In this document: piece after piece, positions 32,881 through 42,065 of the stretch
Numbering within the stretch: the first letter of the stretch is position 1
How the letters are laid out: the number at the start of each line of letters is the position of its first letter
Origin: Pseudofrankia sp. DC12
GTDB lineage: Bacteria; Actinomycetota; Actinomycetes; Frankiales; Frankiaceae
DNA: 64,000 bases
Direction of reading: 5' to 3'
NCBI RefSeq assembly: GCF_000966285.1
Contig: NZ_KQ031391.1
Coordinates: 3,445,208-3,509,207, forward strand
Made by a program: the position numbers and the translations under genes
The notes under the pieces: model-generated
The model's input: only the letters and a program-made list of their open reading frames with translations
What the model was told of the DNA's origin: nothing
Databases searched by the model: none

Positions 32881-35526
32881 CTACTTCTCCGGTGGCGCGA
32901 GCAGCGTGCGCACGATGTGGTTCGCCGGGTCGACCCGTACCAGGGTGCGGCCCACGCTCAGGGTGGCGTAGACCGCGCCGGACGGATCAACGGCCACCCC
33001 GTACAGGTCGGCCAGGTCGGCCTCGTCGGCGGTGGCGCCGTCCAGGCCGGTCGACTGGCTGGAGCTGGTCCCGGCGAAGGTCGCGATCACGCCCTTCGGG
33101 TCGATGCGCCGGATCTTCTCGTTGTGCGTGTCGGTGATGTAGAGCGAGCCATCCGGGCCGAGAGCCAGGCCGGTCGGCCCGCTCAGCAGCGCGTTCGCCG
33201 CCGGTCCGCCGTCGCCGGTCTCGCCGTCCTGGCTGGCGGTGCCCGCGACGGTCCGGATGATCCCGTCCGGGGTGATCTCGCGGACGGTGTTCAGATAGTC
33301 GTCGGCGACGTAGACCGAGCCGTTCGCGGTGACCGCCAGGCCGGACGGCGAGGGCAGCGATGCTTTCGTGGCCGGCCCGCCGTCGCCGAGGCTCGTGGAG
33401 CTGCTGCTGCCGTACGCGCCGGCGACCGTGGAGATCAGGCCGTCCTTGGTGATCTTACGAATCCGGGTGCCCTCGGCGACGTAGACCGAGCCGTCCGGAC
33501 CGAGCGCCAGCGCGGCCGGGCCGTCCAGCGCCGCCCTGGTGGCGAGCCCCGAGCCGGCGGTGAAGCCCCCGTCGCCGCGGGTCGTCCCGGCGAAGACGAA
33601 GGCCGTGCCGTCCGGGGCGATCCGGTAGACCTGGTTCTCGTCGTGGTCGGCGGCGTAGACCGTGCCGTCCGGGGCCACCGCCAGCGCCTGCACGTCGTTC
33701 AGCACGAGCTGGGCTGCTGGCATGCCGGCCGCGGGCACCGGCGCGGGACTGGCCGTCGCGGGACTGGCCGTCGCGGTCGCCGGCGGCGTCGTCGCGCCCG
33801 CTGGAGCCGGTCCGACGCCGGCGACGGCCCGCACCGTTCCGCTGGCCGTGACCTTGTAGACGGCGCCGGTGCCCGCGCCGCTGTCGGAGACGGCCATGTA
33901 GACCGTGCCGTCCCGGCGAATCGCCACCGCGTCGAGGTACGTGCCCCGGTCGAGAGTGAGCTGCTGGCCGGCGTAGCCGGGCTTGGCGCCGCCCCCGCCA
34001 CCGGCCGTCAGGCCCACCACCAGGCCGATCGCGAGCAGGACCACCACCAGCGTGACGCCCGCGCCGATCAGAAGGCCCGGCCGTCGCGGCCGGCGGCGCC
34101 GGCCGCGGGGCGGCGAGGCGACCCTGGTCGGGGCGAGCGGCGGCCCCGGCCGAGATGGCGGGCCGGAGGGCGACACGCCGCCCGGCCTCGGCGTGTGCAT
34201 CGGGTACGGCGGCTGCGCGCCCCACCCGGCCTGCGCCGGGCCTGTGGGTGGCGTGGGCCGGCCGGGAACGGGGGTTGTCGGGGAAACCGCCGCGGCGCTC
34301 TCCGGCAGGAACTGGGTCGGCCTGGCCGGGTCGTCCGCGGCCCACCCGTCGTGGCTGCCGCCGGGAGGGGTCGTCGTCGGCCCGACGAGCGTCGGGGACA
34401 CTCCGGGCGGTGCCCAGCCGGGGGCCATTCCCGGCAGGAGGTCCCCGAGCCGGTGTCCGGCGGCGGTGAGCACGTCGTCCGGCAGCCGAACCGGGACTCC
34501 AGTGGCGACGAGCCAGCCGGGCCCGAAGACGGCCGTCGCCGCGGCGGCCAGCATGAGGGCAAGATCGTGGGCACTCGCGGGCCGGTTGGCCGGGTTCTTG
34601 GCCAGCGCGGCCAGCACCACGGCGGCCAGTGGCGCTGGAACCTCGGGCATCGGGTCCGGTGGGACGGACAGGTGATGGTGCAGCAACGCCGGGACCGTCA
34701 GCCCGCGGCGGAACACGGGCCGGCCGCAGAGCAGCTCGTAGAGCACGACCCCAAGGGCGTACAGGTCGGTACCCGGGCCGAGCCGGGTGCCCTCGATCTG
34801 TTCGGGCGCCATGTACCGTGGCGTACCGATCAGACCGGTGGTGGTCACCGTGGCCGACTCGACGATCTTGGCGATGCCGAAGTCGGCGACCCGGGGCATC
34901 CCGTCGGCGCCGAACAGCAGGTTGTCGGGCTTGATGTCGCGGTGTAGCACACCGATCCGGTGCGCCGCCGCCAGCGCGGCCGCGGCCGTCAGGCCGATCG
35001 CGCAGACGGCCCGCGGGTCGAGGTTCGTGGGCTGGATCGGCTGGTTGGCCGGCGGCCACTCCGCCTGGCCGCGTGACGGCGGCGTGGTCGCGATCCGGGT
35101 TCGCAGACTGCCGCCGGTGAGCTGCTCCATGACGAGCAGACAAAGCCCCGCGTGTTCGACGTAGTCGTAGACGCGCACGATGTGCGGGTGGTCGAGCTCG
35201 GCCAGCACGCGCGCCTCCGCGAGGAAGCGGGTCCGTAGGTCGCCGCTCGGGGTCCCTGCCGGATCGGCGACAGGGTTCCTGCCGGATGGGCGGAACCCAT
35301 CTGGGAGGTCGGCGATCTGGGAGGTCTGACCGGCCGATCCGTCGAAGGGGTCGCTGCCAGCCGCGGCCCCAGGGTCGACCAGCACCTTGACCGCGACGGC
35401 CCGGCCCATCAGCCGGTGCCGCGCGGCGTAGACGGCCCCGAAGCCGCCGCGGCCCAGCTCGGCGCCGATCTCGTACCCGGGAAGCGCGCCGGCGATCAGG
35501 TCGGGCGCGGGTGTCGGCGTGGTCAG
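32881..35526 (-). CDS. PknD-like Ser/Thr kinase with NHL propeller; apparent CTG start
   Basis: Transmembrane receptor kinase of 881 residues. The kinase domain needs the Gly-rich loop ELGRGGFGAVY (23-33) and Lys in VAVKVL (about 47); HRDIKPDN (195-202) and DFG (215-217) follow. About 48 residues are inserted between the Lys strand and helix C. A Pro-rich juxtamembrane region leads to one helix (about 485-507), then an extracellular NHL-type propeller (repeats with DGxVYVAD and IRTVAGT). The first ATG (35409) lies after the Gly-rich loop. Between it and the in-frame TAG of the upstream kinase there is no ATG, GTG or TTG; CTG at 35526 has AGGAGAGG at 35531-35538, so CTG initiation is proposed. 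36 bases after kinase two. Confidence 0.85.
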   Translation of the reverse strand: MTTPTPAPDLIAGALPGYEIGAELGRGGFGAVYAARHRLMGRAVAVKVLVDPGAAAGSDPFDGSAGQTSQIADLPDGFRPSGRNPVADPAGTPSGDLRTRFLAEARVLAELDHPHIVRVYDYVEHAGLCLLVMEQLTGGSLRTRIATTPPSRGQAEWPPANQPIQPTNLDPRAVCAIGLTAAAALAAAHRIGVLHRDIKPDNLLFGADGMPRVADFGIAKIVESATVTTTGLIGTPRYMAPEQIEGTRLGPGTDLYALGVVLYELLCGRPVFRRGLTVPALLHHHLSVPPDPMPEVPAPLAAVVLAALAKNPANRPASAHDLALMLAAAATAVFGPGWLVATGVPVRLPDDVLTAAGHRLGDLLPGMAPGWAPPGVSPTLVGPTTTPPGGSHDGWAADDPARPTQFLPESAAAVSPTTPVPGRPTPPTGPAQAGWGAQPPYPMHTPRPGGVSPSGPPSRPGPPLAPTRVASPPRGRRRRPRRPGLLIGAGVTLVVVLLAIGLVVGLTAGGGGGAKPGYAGQQLTLDRGTYLDAVAIRRDGTVYMAVSDSGAGTGAVYKVTASGTVRAVAGVGPAPAGATTPPATATASPATASPAPVPAAGMPAAQLVLNDVQALAVAPDGTVYAADHDENQVYRIAPDGTAFVFAGTTRGDGGFTAGSGLATRAALDGPAALALGPDGSVYVAEGTRIRKITKDGLISTVAGAYGSSSSTSLGDGGPATKASLPSPSGLAVTANGSVYVADDYLNTVREITPDGIIRTVAGTASQDGETGDGGPAANALLSGPTGLALGPDGSLYITDTHNEKIRRIDPKGVIATFAGTSSSQSTGLDGATADEADLADLYGVAVDPSGAVYATLSVGRTLVRVDPANHIVRTLLAPPEK

Positions 35527-35562
35527 GGCGCCTCTCCTAGCGCTCGCGGGACGGAGGTGGGC

Positions 35563-38124
35563 CTAGCTTGCCTGGCGGGCGATCACGTTGATCGTGCCGT
35601 TCGGGTCGATCCGACGGATCTCCTTGTTGCCGTTGTCGGCGATGTAGACGGCGCCGCTGGCGTCGACGACCACTGAGCTGGGGCTCTTCAGCTGCGCGGC
35701 CGTCGCCGGTCCGCCGTCGCCGGAGCTGCCCTCGGCGCCGGTCCCGGCGATCGTGGAGATGACGCCGTCGGGGGTGACCTTGCGAACGGTGTTGCTGCCG
35801 TAGTTGGAGATGTAGACCGTGCCGTCCGGGCCAAGGGTCAGGTCGGGAATCGACAGGGTGGCGTCGGCGGCGTCCCCACCGTCGCCGGTACGGCCGGTCT
35901 TGCCGTTGCCCGCGAACGGGCTCAGGATGCCGTTCTTGTCGATCTTCTGTACCGAGTCGCTGCCGAGGTTGCCGATGTAGATCGTGCCGTCGTCGGCGAT
36001 CACGATGCTGTTCGGGTCGCTGATCTGGGCCGATATCGCGGGGGTCGGCGTACCGGTGTAGCCCTTCGTGCCGGTGCCCGCGATCGTCGTGATGATGCCG
36101 TCCGGCGTCACCTTGCGGATGCGCTCGTTCGTGTAGTCGGCGAGGTAGAGCGAACCGTCCGGGCCGACAGCCATGCCCTCGACGCTGTTGATCTCGGCCT
36201 GGGTCGCCGGGCCGCCGTCACCGGCGAAACCGGCGGTGCCGTTGCCCACCACCGTGGTGATCACTCCATTGGGGGTGATCTTGCGGACCCGGTTGTTCGC
36301 GGTGTCGGGGATGTAGATGTTCCCGTTCTTGTCGACGACGGCGGTGCCGGGGCCGTTCAGCTCGGCCGAGGTCGCCGGCCCACCGTCGCCGCTGAACCCT
36401 GCGGTGCCGTTGCCGGCGATCGGCGTGACGGTGCCGTCCTTGCTGATCCGGTGGACGATGTCGGTGTCCAGGCTGGAGACGTACACCGAGCCGTCAGTCC
36501 CCATGAACAGGTGCAGCGGCGCGAGGTTCGGGACCCGCAGCACTGGGCCCGAGTACGCGACCGCGGTCGCCGGCAGCCCGCGGGTCCGGTCCGGGTACGG
36601 CTCCTGGGTGCTCTCCACGGTGCCGCCGCCCCCGCTGCGGCCTCCACCACTGGCGGCCAGGCCGATCGCGGCGATCAGGCCGGCGACGAGCACGAACAGC
36701 AGCGTCGCGGCGATCACGGTGGCCCGCAGCGAGAGCCCGAACATGCCGTCTTTGGGCTGGTTGCGGTTCGGGGCGGGAAGCGGTGCCCGGACCGGCTGCG
36801 GTGTCATCGGCGGCCGCGGCTGGATGGGCTGCGGTGGCCGTGGCTGGACCGGCGGTGCGCCGCCGGGCGGCCAGCCGCCGGTGGCCGGAGGGCGGTACCC
36901 CGGGGTCGGCAGCGGGGCGGCGGGCGGCGTCGGGCCCGGCTGCGGCGTGGCCGGCGGCGCCGACCAGCCGGCGGGGCCGGACACCGGCGAGGTGCCGGCG
37001 AACGGCCGGCCTGTCGTCGGCACGGGCTGGCCGGGCACGTGCGGCCGGCCGGGCCCCGGCTGGTAGCCGGGGCCGGTGGGCATGCCGGGCCGGAACTGCT
37101 GGTTCGGGCGCGGCGGCCCGCCCGGGCCGTAGCCGGGAAAGCCCGGCGTGCCCGGCGGCGGCGTCTGCGGACCAACCGGGCGGGGCGGCCCGACGGGCGG
37201 CCCGGAGAAGCGCGAGCTGGGCGTCGAGGCCGTGCCGAGCGCGGCCTCGCGGATCTCGTCGTCCACCCGGATCTTGACGTCCGAGCGGGTCAGCCAGGCC
37301 GGGCCGAACGAGGCGACGCTCGCCCTGGCGAGCTCCAGGGCGAACTCGGTGGCCTCGCCGAGCCGGGTCGCCGGGTCCTTGGCGAGGGTGCGCATGATGA
37401 CCGCGGCGACCTGTGGAGGCGCCATCGTCAGCGGCTCCGGCATGACGTTGAGATGGTGATGGGTGAGCGGCTGCACTCCCATCGGGCGGCCGAACAGTGG
37501 CCGCTCGGCGAGCATCTCGTAGAGGACGCCGGCCAGCGCGTACAGGTCGGTCGAGGGGAACAGCCGGCCGCCGAGGATCTGCTCTGGCGCCATGTAACGC
37601 GGTGTACCGAGGATCGCGCTGGCGGTCGTCTCGGCGCCGTCGAAGATCTTGGCGATGCCGAAGTCGGTCACCTTGAGCAGTCCGGCGCCGTCGAACATGA
37701 TGTTGTCCGGCTTGACGTCCCGGTGCAGGACGCCGGCCGCGTGCGCTGTGGTCAGCGCCGCCGCGGCCGCGATCCCGACCGCGCAGACGGTCTCCTGGTT
37801 GATCTTTCCGGCCTGGATGCGCTGCTTGAGGGTGCCGCCGGGCAGCAGCTCCATCACCAGCAGGCAGGTGCCCTCGTGCTCGACGTAGTCGTGGACCCGC
37901 ACGATGTGTGGGTGGTCGAGCTCGGCGAGCACCCGGGCCTCCGCGAGGAAGCGGGCGCGCAGTTCCGGGTCGTCCGAGGTGTCCAGGAGGATCTTGATGG
38001 CGACCTTGCGGCCGATGAGCCGGTGCTGGCCGGCGAGCACGAGGCCGTAACCACCCTTACCGAGGTCACCTTCGACCTGGTAGCCGGGGAGGGCCGCCTC
38101 CACCAGAGAACGATCGATTAGCAA
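35563..38124 (-). CDS. PknD-like Ser/Thr kinase with NHL propeller
   Basis: Receptor kinase of 853 residues, paralogue of the downstream gene. Gly-rich loop LGKGGYG (21-27), Lys in VAIKILL (44), HRDVKPDN (134-141), DFG (154-156), then a long Pro/Gly-rich juxtamembrane region, one membrane helix (about 468-492) and six to seven NHL-like blocks (each with TPDGxIxTVxGxGxxG and an AGDGGPAT segment). In M. tuberculosis PknD the same layout places the propeller outside the cell as a sensor. No ATG is available; TTG 38124 is used, with GTG 38103 as alternative. The frame also runs far upstream across pgi but that part is antisense. A -10-like TAGATT lies at 38169-38174 (minus strand). First gene of the kinase pair. 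Confidence 0.88.
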   Translation of the reverse strand: MLIDRSLVEAALPGYQVEGDLGKGGYGLVLAGQHRLIGRKVAIKILLDTSDDPELRARFLAEARVLAELDHPHIVRVHDYVEHEGTCLLVMELLPGGTLKQRIQAGKINQETVCAVGIAAAAALTTAHAAGVLHRDVKPDNIMFDGAGLLKVTDFGIAKIFDGAETTASAILGTPRYMAPEQILGGRLFPSTDLYALAGVLYEMLAERPLFGRPMGVQPLTHHHLNVMPEPLTMAPPQVAAVIMRTLAKDPATRLGEATEFALELARASVASFGPAWLTRSDVKIRVDDEIREAALGTASTPSSRFSGPPVGPPRPVGPQTPPPGTPGFPGYGPGGPPRPNQQFRPGMPTGPGYQPGPGRPHVPGQPVPTTGRPFAGTSPVSGPAGWSAPPATPQPGPTPPAAPLPTPGYRPPATGGWPPGGAPPVQPRPPQPIQPRPPMTPQPVRAPLPAPNRNQPKDGMFGLSLRATVIAATLLFVLVAGLIAAIGLAASGGGRSGGGGTVESTQEPYPDRTRGLPATAVAYSGPVLRVPNLAPLHLFMGTDGSVYVSSLDTDIVHRISKDGTVTPIAGNGTAGFSGDGGPATSAELNGPGTAVVDKNGNIYIPDTANNRVRKITPNGVITTVVGNGTAGFAGDGGPATQAEINSVEGMAVGPDGSLYLADYTNERIRKVTPDGIITTIAGTGTKGYTGTPTPAISAQISDPNSIVIADDGTIYIGNLGSDSVQKIDKNGILSPFAGNGKTGRTGDGGDAADATLSIPDLTLGPDGTVYISNYGSNTVRKVTPDGVISTIAGTGAEGSSGDGGPATAAQLKSPSSVVVDASGAVYIADNGNKEIRRIDPNGTINVIARQAS

Positions 38125-38598
38125 GGTCTGGTCCCGTTCGCCGCCGGCCCCCGGGGATGAACGCGGGGAATCTAAAACGCGAAGGCCACGCCCGGGCTGC
38201 AAACGCGCCCTTCGTCGTGTACCCGGCGATACTACGGCCTGGTACCCCCCAGTTCCCCCCTGGTAGGGCCTAGTTGGTGTCCGTCGGATGTCCGACATGG
38301 GGCGGTCGGCCGGAGACGGCGCTCCGCGCCTCCGGCCGCCCCGCCTGTCGGGCGCTGAGCGCCCTCCCAACGCCTGATGTCCTGGGGTGTGGAGGTCGGG
38401 AGGCGGGGGTGTATCTGGGTCGGGTTCTTGGCTGGGTTGGGTTGTGCGGGTTGGGGCGGAGTACCTGCCGCTTGACGGCTCAGGGCATGGGATGTCTGTC
38501 GGACGCCGGGCGGTCGGGGCGCCCTGACTTCGACTGCCGGGCTGGCCGTAGACACTGACGGTGGCAGATCTCAGGCAAGAGGTTCGAAGGGCGGTCGC
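38125..38598. other. Intergenic region between kinase pair and pgi
   Basis: 474 bases between divergent genes. It carries a candidate -10 for the kinases (TAGATT, minus strand, 38169-38174), copy B of the two-hairpin element (38307-38368), and presumably the pgi promoter, for which no clear motif was picked out. Confidence 0.5.
38307..38368 (+). repeat. Two-hairpin dispersed element, copy B
   Basis: Hairpin one: CGGCCGGAG (38307-38315) pairs with CTCCGGCCG (38330-38338), enclosing a GGCGCTCCGCGCC core. Hairpin two lies in TCGGGCGCTGAGCGCCCTCCC (38348-38368), identical over 21 bases to copy A at 30518-30538 on the other strand, in the same order relative to hairpin one. Confidence 0.7.
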
Positions 38599-38601
38599 GT
38601 G

Positions 38602-40341
38602 ATGTCGAGTTCGGTGCCGAGCTCTGAGTCGTCCCCGCTGGGGGGCGAGCCGGTGGTGATCACACAGACGCCCGAGCCGGTTGTGCTCACTCGGACAGCG
38701 GAGTGGGCCGCGCTGCGTGCACACCATGCCGAGCTCGCCGGAACCGGTCTGCGGGCCCTGTTCGCGGCCGAGCCCGGCCGGGCCGATAAGTTGTCCGTGC
38801 AAGCAGATGAGCTCTTCCTGGACTATTCGAAGAACCTGGTCACCGCCGAGACAATGCGGCTGCTGGTGGCCCTTGCCGAACGGGCCGGGCTCGCGGGCCG
38901 GGTCGAGGCGATGTTCACCGGTGAGAAAATCAACACCACCGAGCGCAGGGCCGTTCTGCACACCGCCCTGCGCGCTCCCGCGGGCGAGACCATCCTGGTC
39001 GACGGCGAGAACGTCGTGCCCGCGGTGCACGCCGTGCTCGCCAAGATGTACGCGTTCGCCGACCGGGTCCGTTCCGGGGTCTGGACGGGCGCCACCGGCA
39101 AGCACATCCGGACCGTCGTGAACATCGGCATCGGCGGGTCCGACCTCGGCCCGGCAATGGCCGCCGAGGCGCTGCGCACCTTCGCCGACCGATCCATCCA
39201 GACCCGTTTCGTCTCCAACGTCGACGGCTCGGACATCTGGGAGGCGACGCACGACCTGGACCCGGCCGAGACGCTGTTCATCATCTCGTCCAAGACGTTC
39301 ACGACGCTCGAGACGATCGCGAACGCGAAGACGGCCCGCGCCTGGCTGGTCGCCGAGCTCGGCGAGGATGCCGTGCCGCACCACTTCGTGGCCGTCTCGA
39401 CGAATGCCGAGAAGGTCGCCGAGTTCGGCATCGACACGGCGAACATGTTCGAGTTCTGGGACTGGGTCGGCGGCCGGTACTCGATGGACTCGGCCATCGG
39501 CCTGTCTCTGGTAGTGGCAATCGGGCCGGAGAACTTCGCCGAGCTGCTCGCCGGTTTCCACGCGATGGATGTGCATTTCCGCACGACGCCACTCGACCGT
39601 AACCTGCCGGTCCTCCTGGGACTGATCGGTTTGTGGTACCGGGACTTCTTCGGCCTGCAGACGCATGCGGTGCTGCCGTACAGCCACTACCTCAGCCGGT
39701 TCGCGGCCTATCTGCAGCAGCTCGACATGGAAAGCAACGGCAAGTCGGTCGACCGGGCCGGCCGCCCGGTCACCGCCGCCACCGGCCCGGTCGTCTGGGG
39801 CACTCCGGGCACGAACGGGCAGCACGCCTACTACCAGCTGCTCCACCAGGGCACGACGGTCATCCCGGCGGACTTCATCGGGTTCGTCGCCCCGACGCAC
39901 GCGCAGGTCGGGGGCAGCGGTGCCGCGGACCAGCACCTGCTGCTGATGGCGAACTTCTTCGCCCAGACGGAGGCGTTGGCCTTCGGTAAGACCGCCGCCG
40001 AGGTCGCCGCCGAGGGGGTCGCGCCGGAGCTCGTCCCGCACAAGGTCTTCACCGGTGACCGGCCGACCAACACGCTGCTCGCGCCCCGGCTGACCCCGTT
40101 CACCCTCGGTCAGCTGATCGCGCTGTACGAGCACAAGGTGTTCACCCAGGGCGCGATCTGGGGGATCAACAGCTTCGACCAGTGGGGCGTCGAGCTCGGC
40201 AAGGTGCTCGCCGGCCGGATCATCCCCGAGCTGGCCGGGGCGGCCGAGCCCGACCTCGCGCACGACGGTTCCACCAACGCCCTCATCCACCGCTTCCGCG
40301 CCGGCTTCGCCGAGACGCTCCCGGCGCCCGTCGCCACCTGA
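38602..40341 (+). CDS. pgi: Glucose-6-phosphate isomerase
   Basis: Interconverts glucose 6-phosphate and fructose 6-phosphate in glycolysis/gluconeogenesis. The 579-residue product has the SIS-fold motifs [18 protein letters not shown] (about 174-191), the signature [12 protein letters not shown], catalytic-region [18 protein letters not shown] and the C-terminal [19 protein letters not shown] signature with the active-site Lys. The residues before about 30 are a non-conserved Ser-rich extension. ATG 38602 is used; GTG 38599, one codon earlier, is equally close to GAAGGG at 38586-38591. No other glycolytic gene adjoins it. Confidence 0.96.
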   Translation: MSSSVPSSESSPLGGEPVVITQTPEPVVLTRTAEWAALRAHHAELAGTGLRALFAAEPGRADKLSVQADELFLDYSKNLVTAETMRLLVALAERAGLAGRVEAMFTGEKINTTERRAVLHTALRAPAGETILVDGENVVPAVHAVLAKMYAFADRVRSGVWTGATGKHIRTVVNIGIGGSDLGPAMAAEALRTFADRSIQTRFVSNVDGSDIWEATHDLDPAETLFIISSKTFTTLETIANAKTARAWLVAELGEDAVPHHFVAVSTNAEKVAEFGIDTANMFEFWDWVGGRYSMDSAIGLSLVVAIGPENFAELLAGFHAMDVHFRTTPLDRNLPVLLGLIGLWYRDFFGLQTHAVLPYSHYLSRFAAYLQQLDMESNGKSVDRAGRPVTAATGPVVWGTPGTNGQHAYYQLLHQGTTVIPADFIGFVAPTHAQVGGSGAADQHLLLMANFFAQTEALAFGKTAAEVAAEGVAPELVPHKVFTGDRPTNTLLAPRLTPFTLGQLIALYEHKVFTQGAIWGINSFDQWGVELGKVLAGRIIPELAGAAEPDLAHDGSTNALIHRFRAGFAETLPAPVAT

Positions 40342-40453
40342 GGCCCCAGGCTCCGGCGTCGGCCGGTCTCCCTCACCCGCTCGCGTCCGACTGAATCGAC
40401 GGAGCCGCTGTTACTCTCCGTAACCATTCTGTGGACAGGGGATCGGGGATGAG

Positions 40454-41059
40454 ATGCGGGTCGACGCGGGGGCGCTGCGGATGTCCGTGCACCGCGACGC
40501 GCGGGGCGGGGAGGACGTGCTCATTGAGCTCGCCGGCGAGCTGGACGCGGCCGGGCGGCGCTGCCTGCGTGACCAGATCGCCGAGCTGCTCGGCCGCGGG
40601 GGCAGCACGGTGACCGTCGACGTCGGCGGGCTGCGCCGGGTCGACATACCGGGGCTCGCCGCGCTGCTGCGGGCAGACCTGCTGCTGCGGCGGGTCCGCG
40701 GCTCGCTGGAGATCCGGTCGGCGACGCCGGCCTTCCTGGAGCTCGTGACGGCCACCGGGCTGACCGGCCGGCTCCAGCTTGTCCCGGCCCCGCCCACCTC
40801 ACGGGCGCCGGGCGACCTCCCAGCGCGGTCGGCCACCGAGGCACCGACGCCGCCGTCAGGAGGTGCGGCTCGGACGTCTGGAGCAGGTGCGGCTCTGACG
40901 TCTGGAGCAGGTGCGGCTCTGACGTCTGGAGCAGGTGCGGCTCGGATCCCTGGGGCGGGACCCGCTGGGACGTCGCGAGTGGGAACAGCGCCGTCGGGTG
41001 GGGTCGGGGCGGTGGTCGGTCTGCCCGACCCCGGCTCGGCTTCAGGCGTCGGCGGCTGA
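40454..41059 (+). CDS. STAS-domain protein (anti-sigma factor antagonist-like)
   Basis: The first 115 residues form a STAS domain (VHRDARGGEDVLIELAGELDAAG, then VTVDVGGLRRVDIPGLAALL and a C-terminal helix). In SpoIIAA-type antagonists the phosphorylated Ser sits in a D-S-S-G motif; here it is D-I-P-G, so control by phosphorylation of that residue is impossible. The remaining 85 residues are low complexity (Ala/Gly/Ser/Thr) with a SGAGAALT repeat coded by a 24-base tandem repeat. ATG 40454, 112 bases after pgi. No anti-sigma factor or sigma factor gene is adjacent. Overlaps the convergent gene at 41042 by 18 bases. Confidence 0.8.
   Translation: MRVDAGALRMSVHRDARGGEDVLIELAGELDAAGRRCLRDQIAELLGRGGSTVTVDVGGLRRVDIPGLAALLRADLLLRRVRGSLEIRSATPAFLELVTATGLTGRLQLVPAPPTSRAPGDLPARSATEAPTPPSGGAARTSGAGAALTSGAGAALTSGAGAARIPGAGPAGTSRVGTAPSGGVGAVVGLPDPGSASGVGG
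40862..40945. repeat. 24-bp in-frame tandem repeat in the STAS gene
   Basis: Three 24-base units (40862-40885 with one or two differences, 40886-40909, 40910-40933) and half of a fourth. Each encodes an eight-residue GAALTSGA-type unit in the C-terminal tail, so copy number can change without a frameshift. Confidence 0.88.
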
Positions 41060-41383
41060 CACGCGGCCGGCCGAGCGCGTGGCCTTGACCAGCTGGAGGG
41101 CGGGGTGGAGCTCGGCTGTGCGGCTCCCGCCGTCGCTCGTCCCGAGCGCGGCGATCAGCGGGACCTCGGCCGCTGCCGGCACGTCGACGGCGCTCGCGGT
41201 GGACTCGGTGAGCTCACCTTCGCCGCCGGCGGCATCCGGTGGGGCGCCGCCAGGCACCAGGCGCAACTGCGCTCGTCCAGGGCTGGTCAACCACCTCTCG
41301 ACCGTGTTCATCAACAGCATGACCAGCATCATCACGAGCGGAAATCCGATCACCAGCGCGGCGGTTGGCGCGGTTAGTTCCAC
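41042..41383 (-). CDS. Small single-pass membrane protein
   Basis: A 113-residue protein with one N-terminal membrane helix (about 5-26: APTAALVIGFPLVMMLVMLLM) followed by ERWLTSPGRAQLRLVPGG and an Ala/Glu/Ser-rich tail. GTG 41383 is preceded by AGGGGGT, a good site. The family is not recognised; the tail carries no motif. It converges on the STAS gene, overlapping it by 18 bases. Confidence 0.6.
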   Translation of the reverse strand: MELTAPTAALVIGFPLVMMLVMLLMNTVERWLTSPGRAQLRLVPGGAPPDAAGGEGELTESTASAVDVPAAAEVPLIAALGTSDGGSRTAELHPALQLVKATRSAGRVSAADA

Positions 41384-42065
41384 CTGAACACCCCCTGTGC
41401 CAAAGGTCCGACAAGTCCGAGAAAGGCGCTCAATCGGCGCGGCGGGCCCGGACCGCGACCAGGTGCCTCATTCGTTTGGTTACCCGTAGTGGTTACTATG
41501 TCACCGGGCGCGGTTGTTCTCACCCATGCGGGGTGAGCCCGTCGAGAGTTGTCCTGGTGCGGGCCCCTCGGACACCGGAGGACCCGCAGGTTCGCGACCA
41601 GTCCCCGCCGACAGGCCGAGCCCGGTGGATCAGGCTTCGACGGCATTGGCGGGAGAGCCGGTTTCACGCTCTCACCGACGCGTCGTCCCGGCAGCCCAGT
41701 AGGCGGGCTCGCCGGGAAACGCCCTGAGTGCCGGGATGGGCCGGACTGGAGCCGATCGGCTGCGCCCTCTCGCCGAGCGGGAGCGGCTCGGACACCTTGG
41801 ATCGGACACCTTGGACAGGAGCGGCTCGCCCCCGCCGTGGGGGCCGGCCCGCGCCGCGAGCGAGACCGGCATCCGGGCCGAGCAGGGCGCGGCCAGGTGA
41901 CGGATGCCGTAGGTCATACCGTTCTGCCTGCGCAGCGGCCGGTGGCTGGAACCTCCGAACCCGACCGGGCCGGCCGTCACAATGCGGACCAACCGGCGCA
42001 CGCGGTGGCCGGGCGCGAAGCGTCGTACGACGGGCTCGAAGCGCCCGTCGTACCCTGCCCTCACC
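41384..42065. other. 682-bp region without a recognisable gene
   Basis: Divergent spacer between two hypothetical genes. It contains a seven-pair hairpin CTCACCC/GGGTGAG (41519-41537) and two GGTTAC(T/C)-type stretches near 41478-41496. Open frames here have no recognisable product. Upstream extension of the following gene to 41982 is possible. Confidence 0.5.

Noticed and set aside
38125-40290. A minus-strand open frame of about 1575 codons that continues the second kinase upstream across pgi
   Set aside because: Everything before about 38124 is antisense to the well-supported pgi gene or intergenic; it is an effect of high GC content. The kinase domain begins right after TTG 38124.
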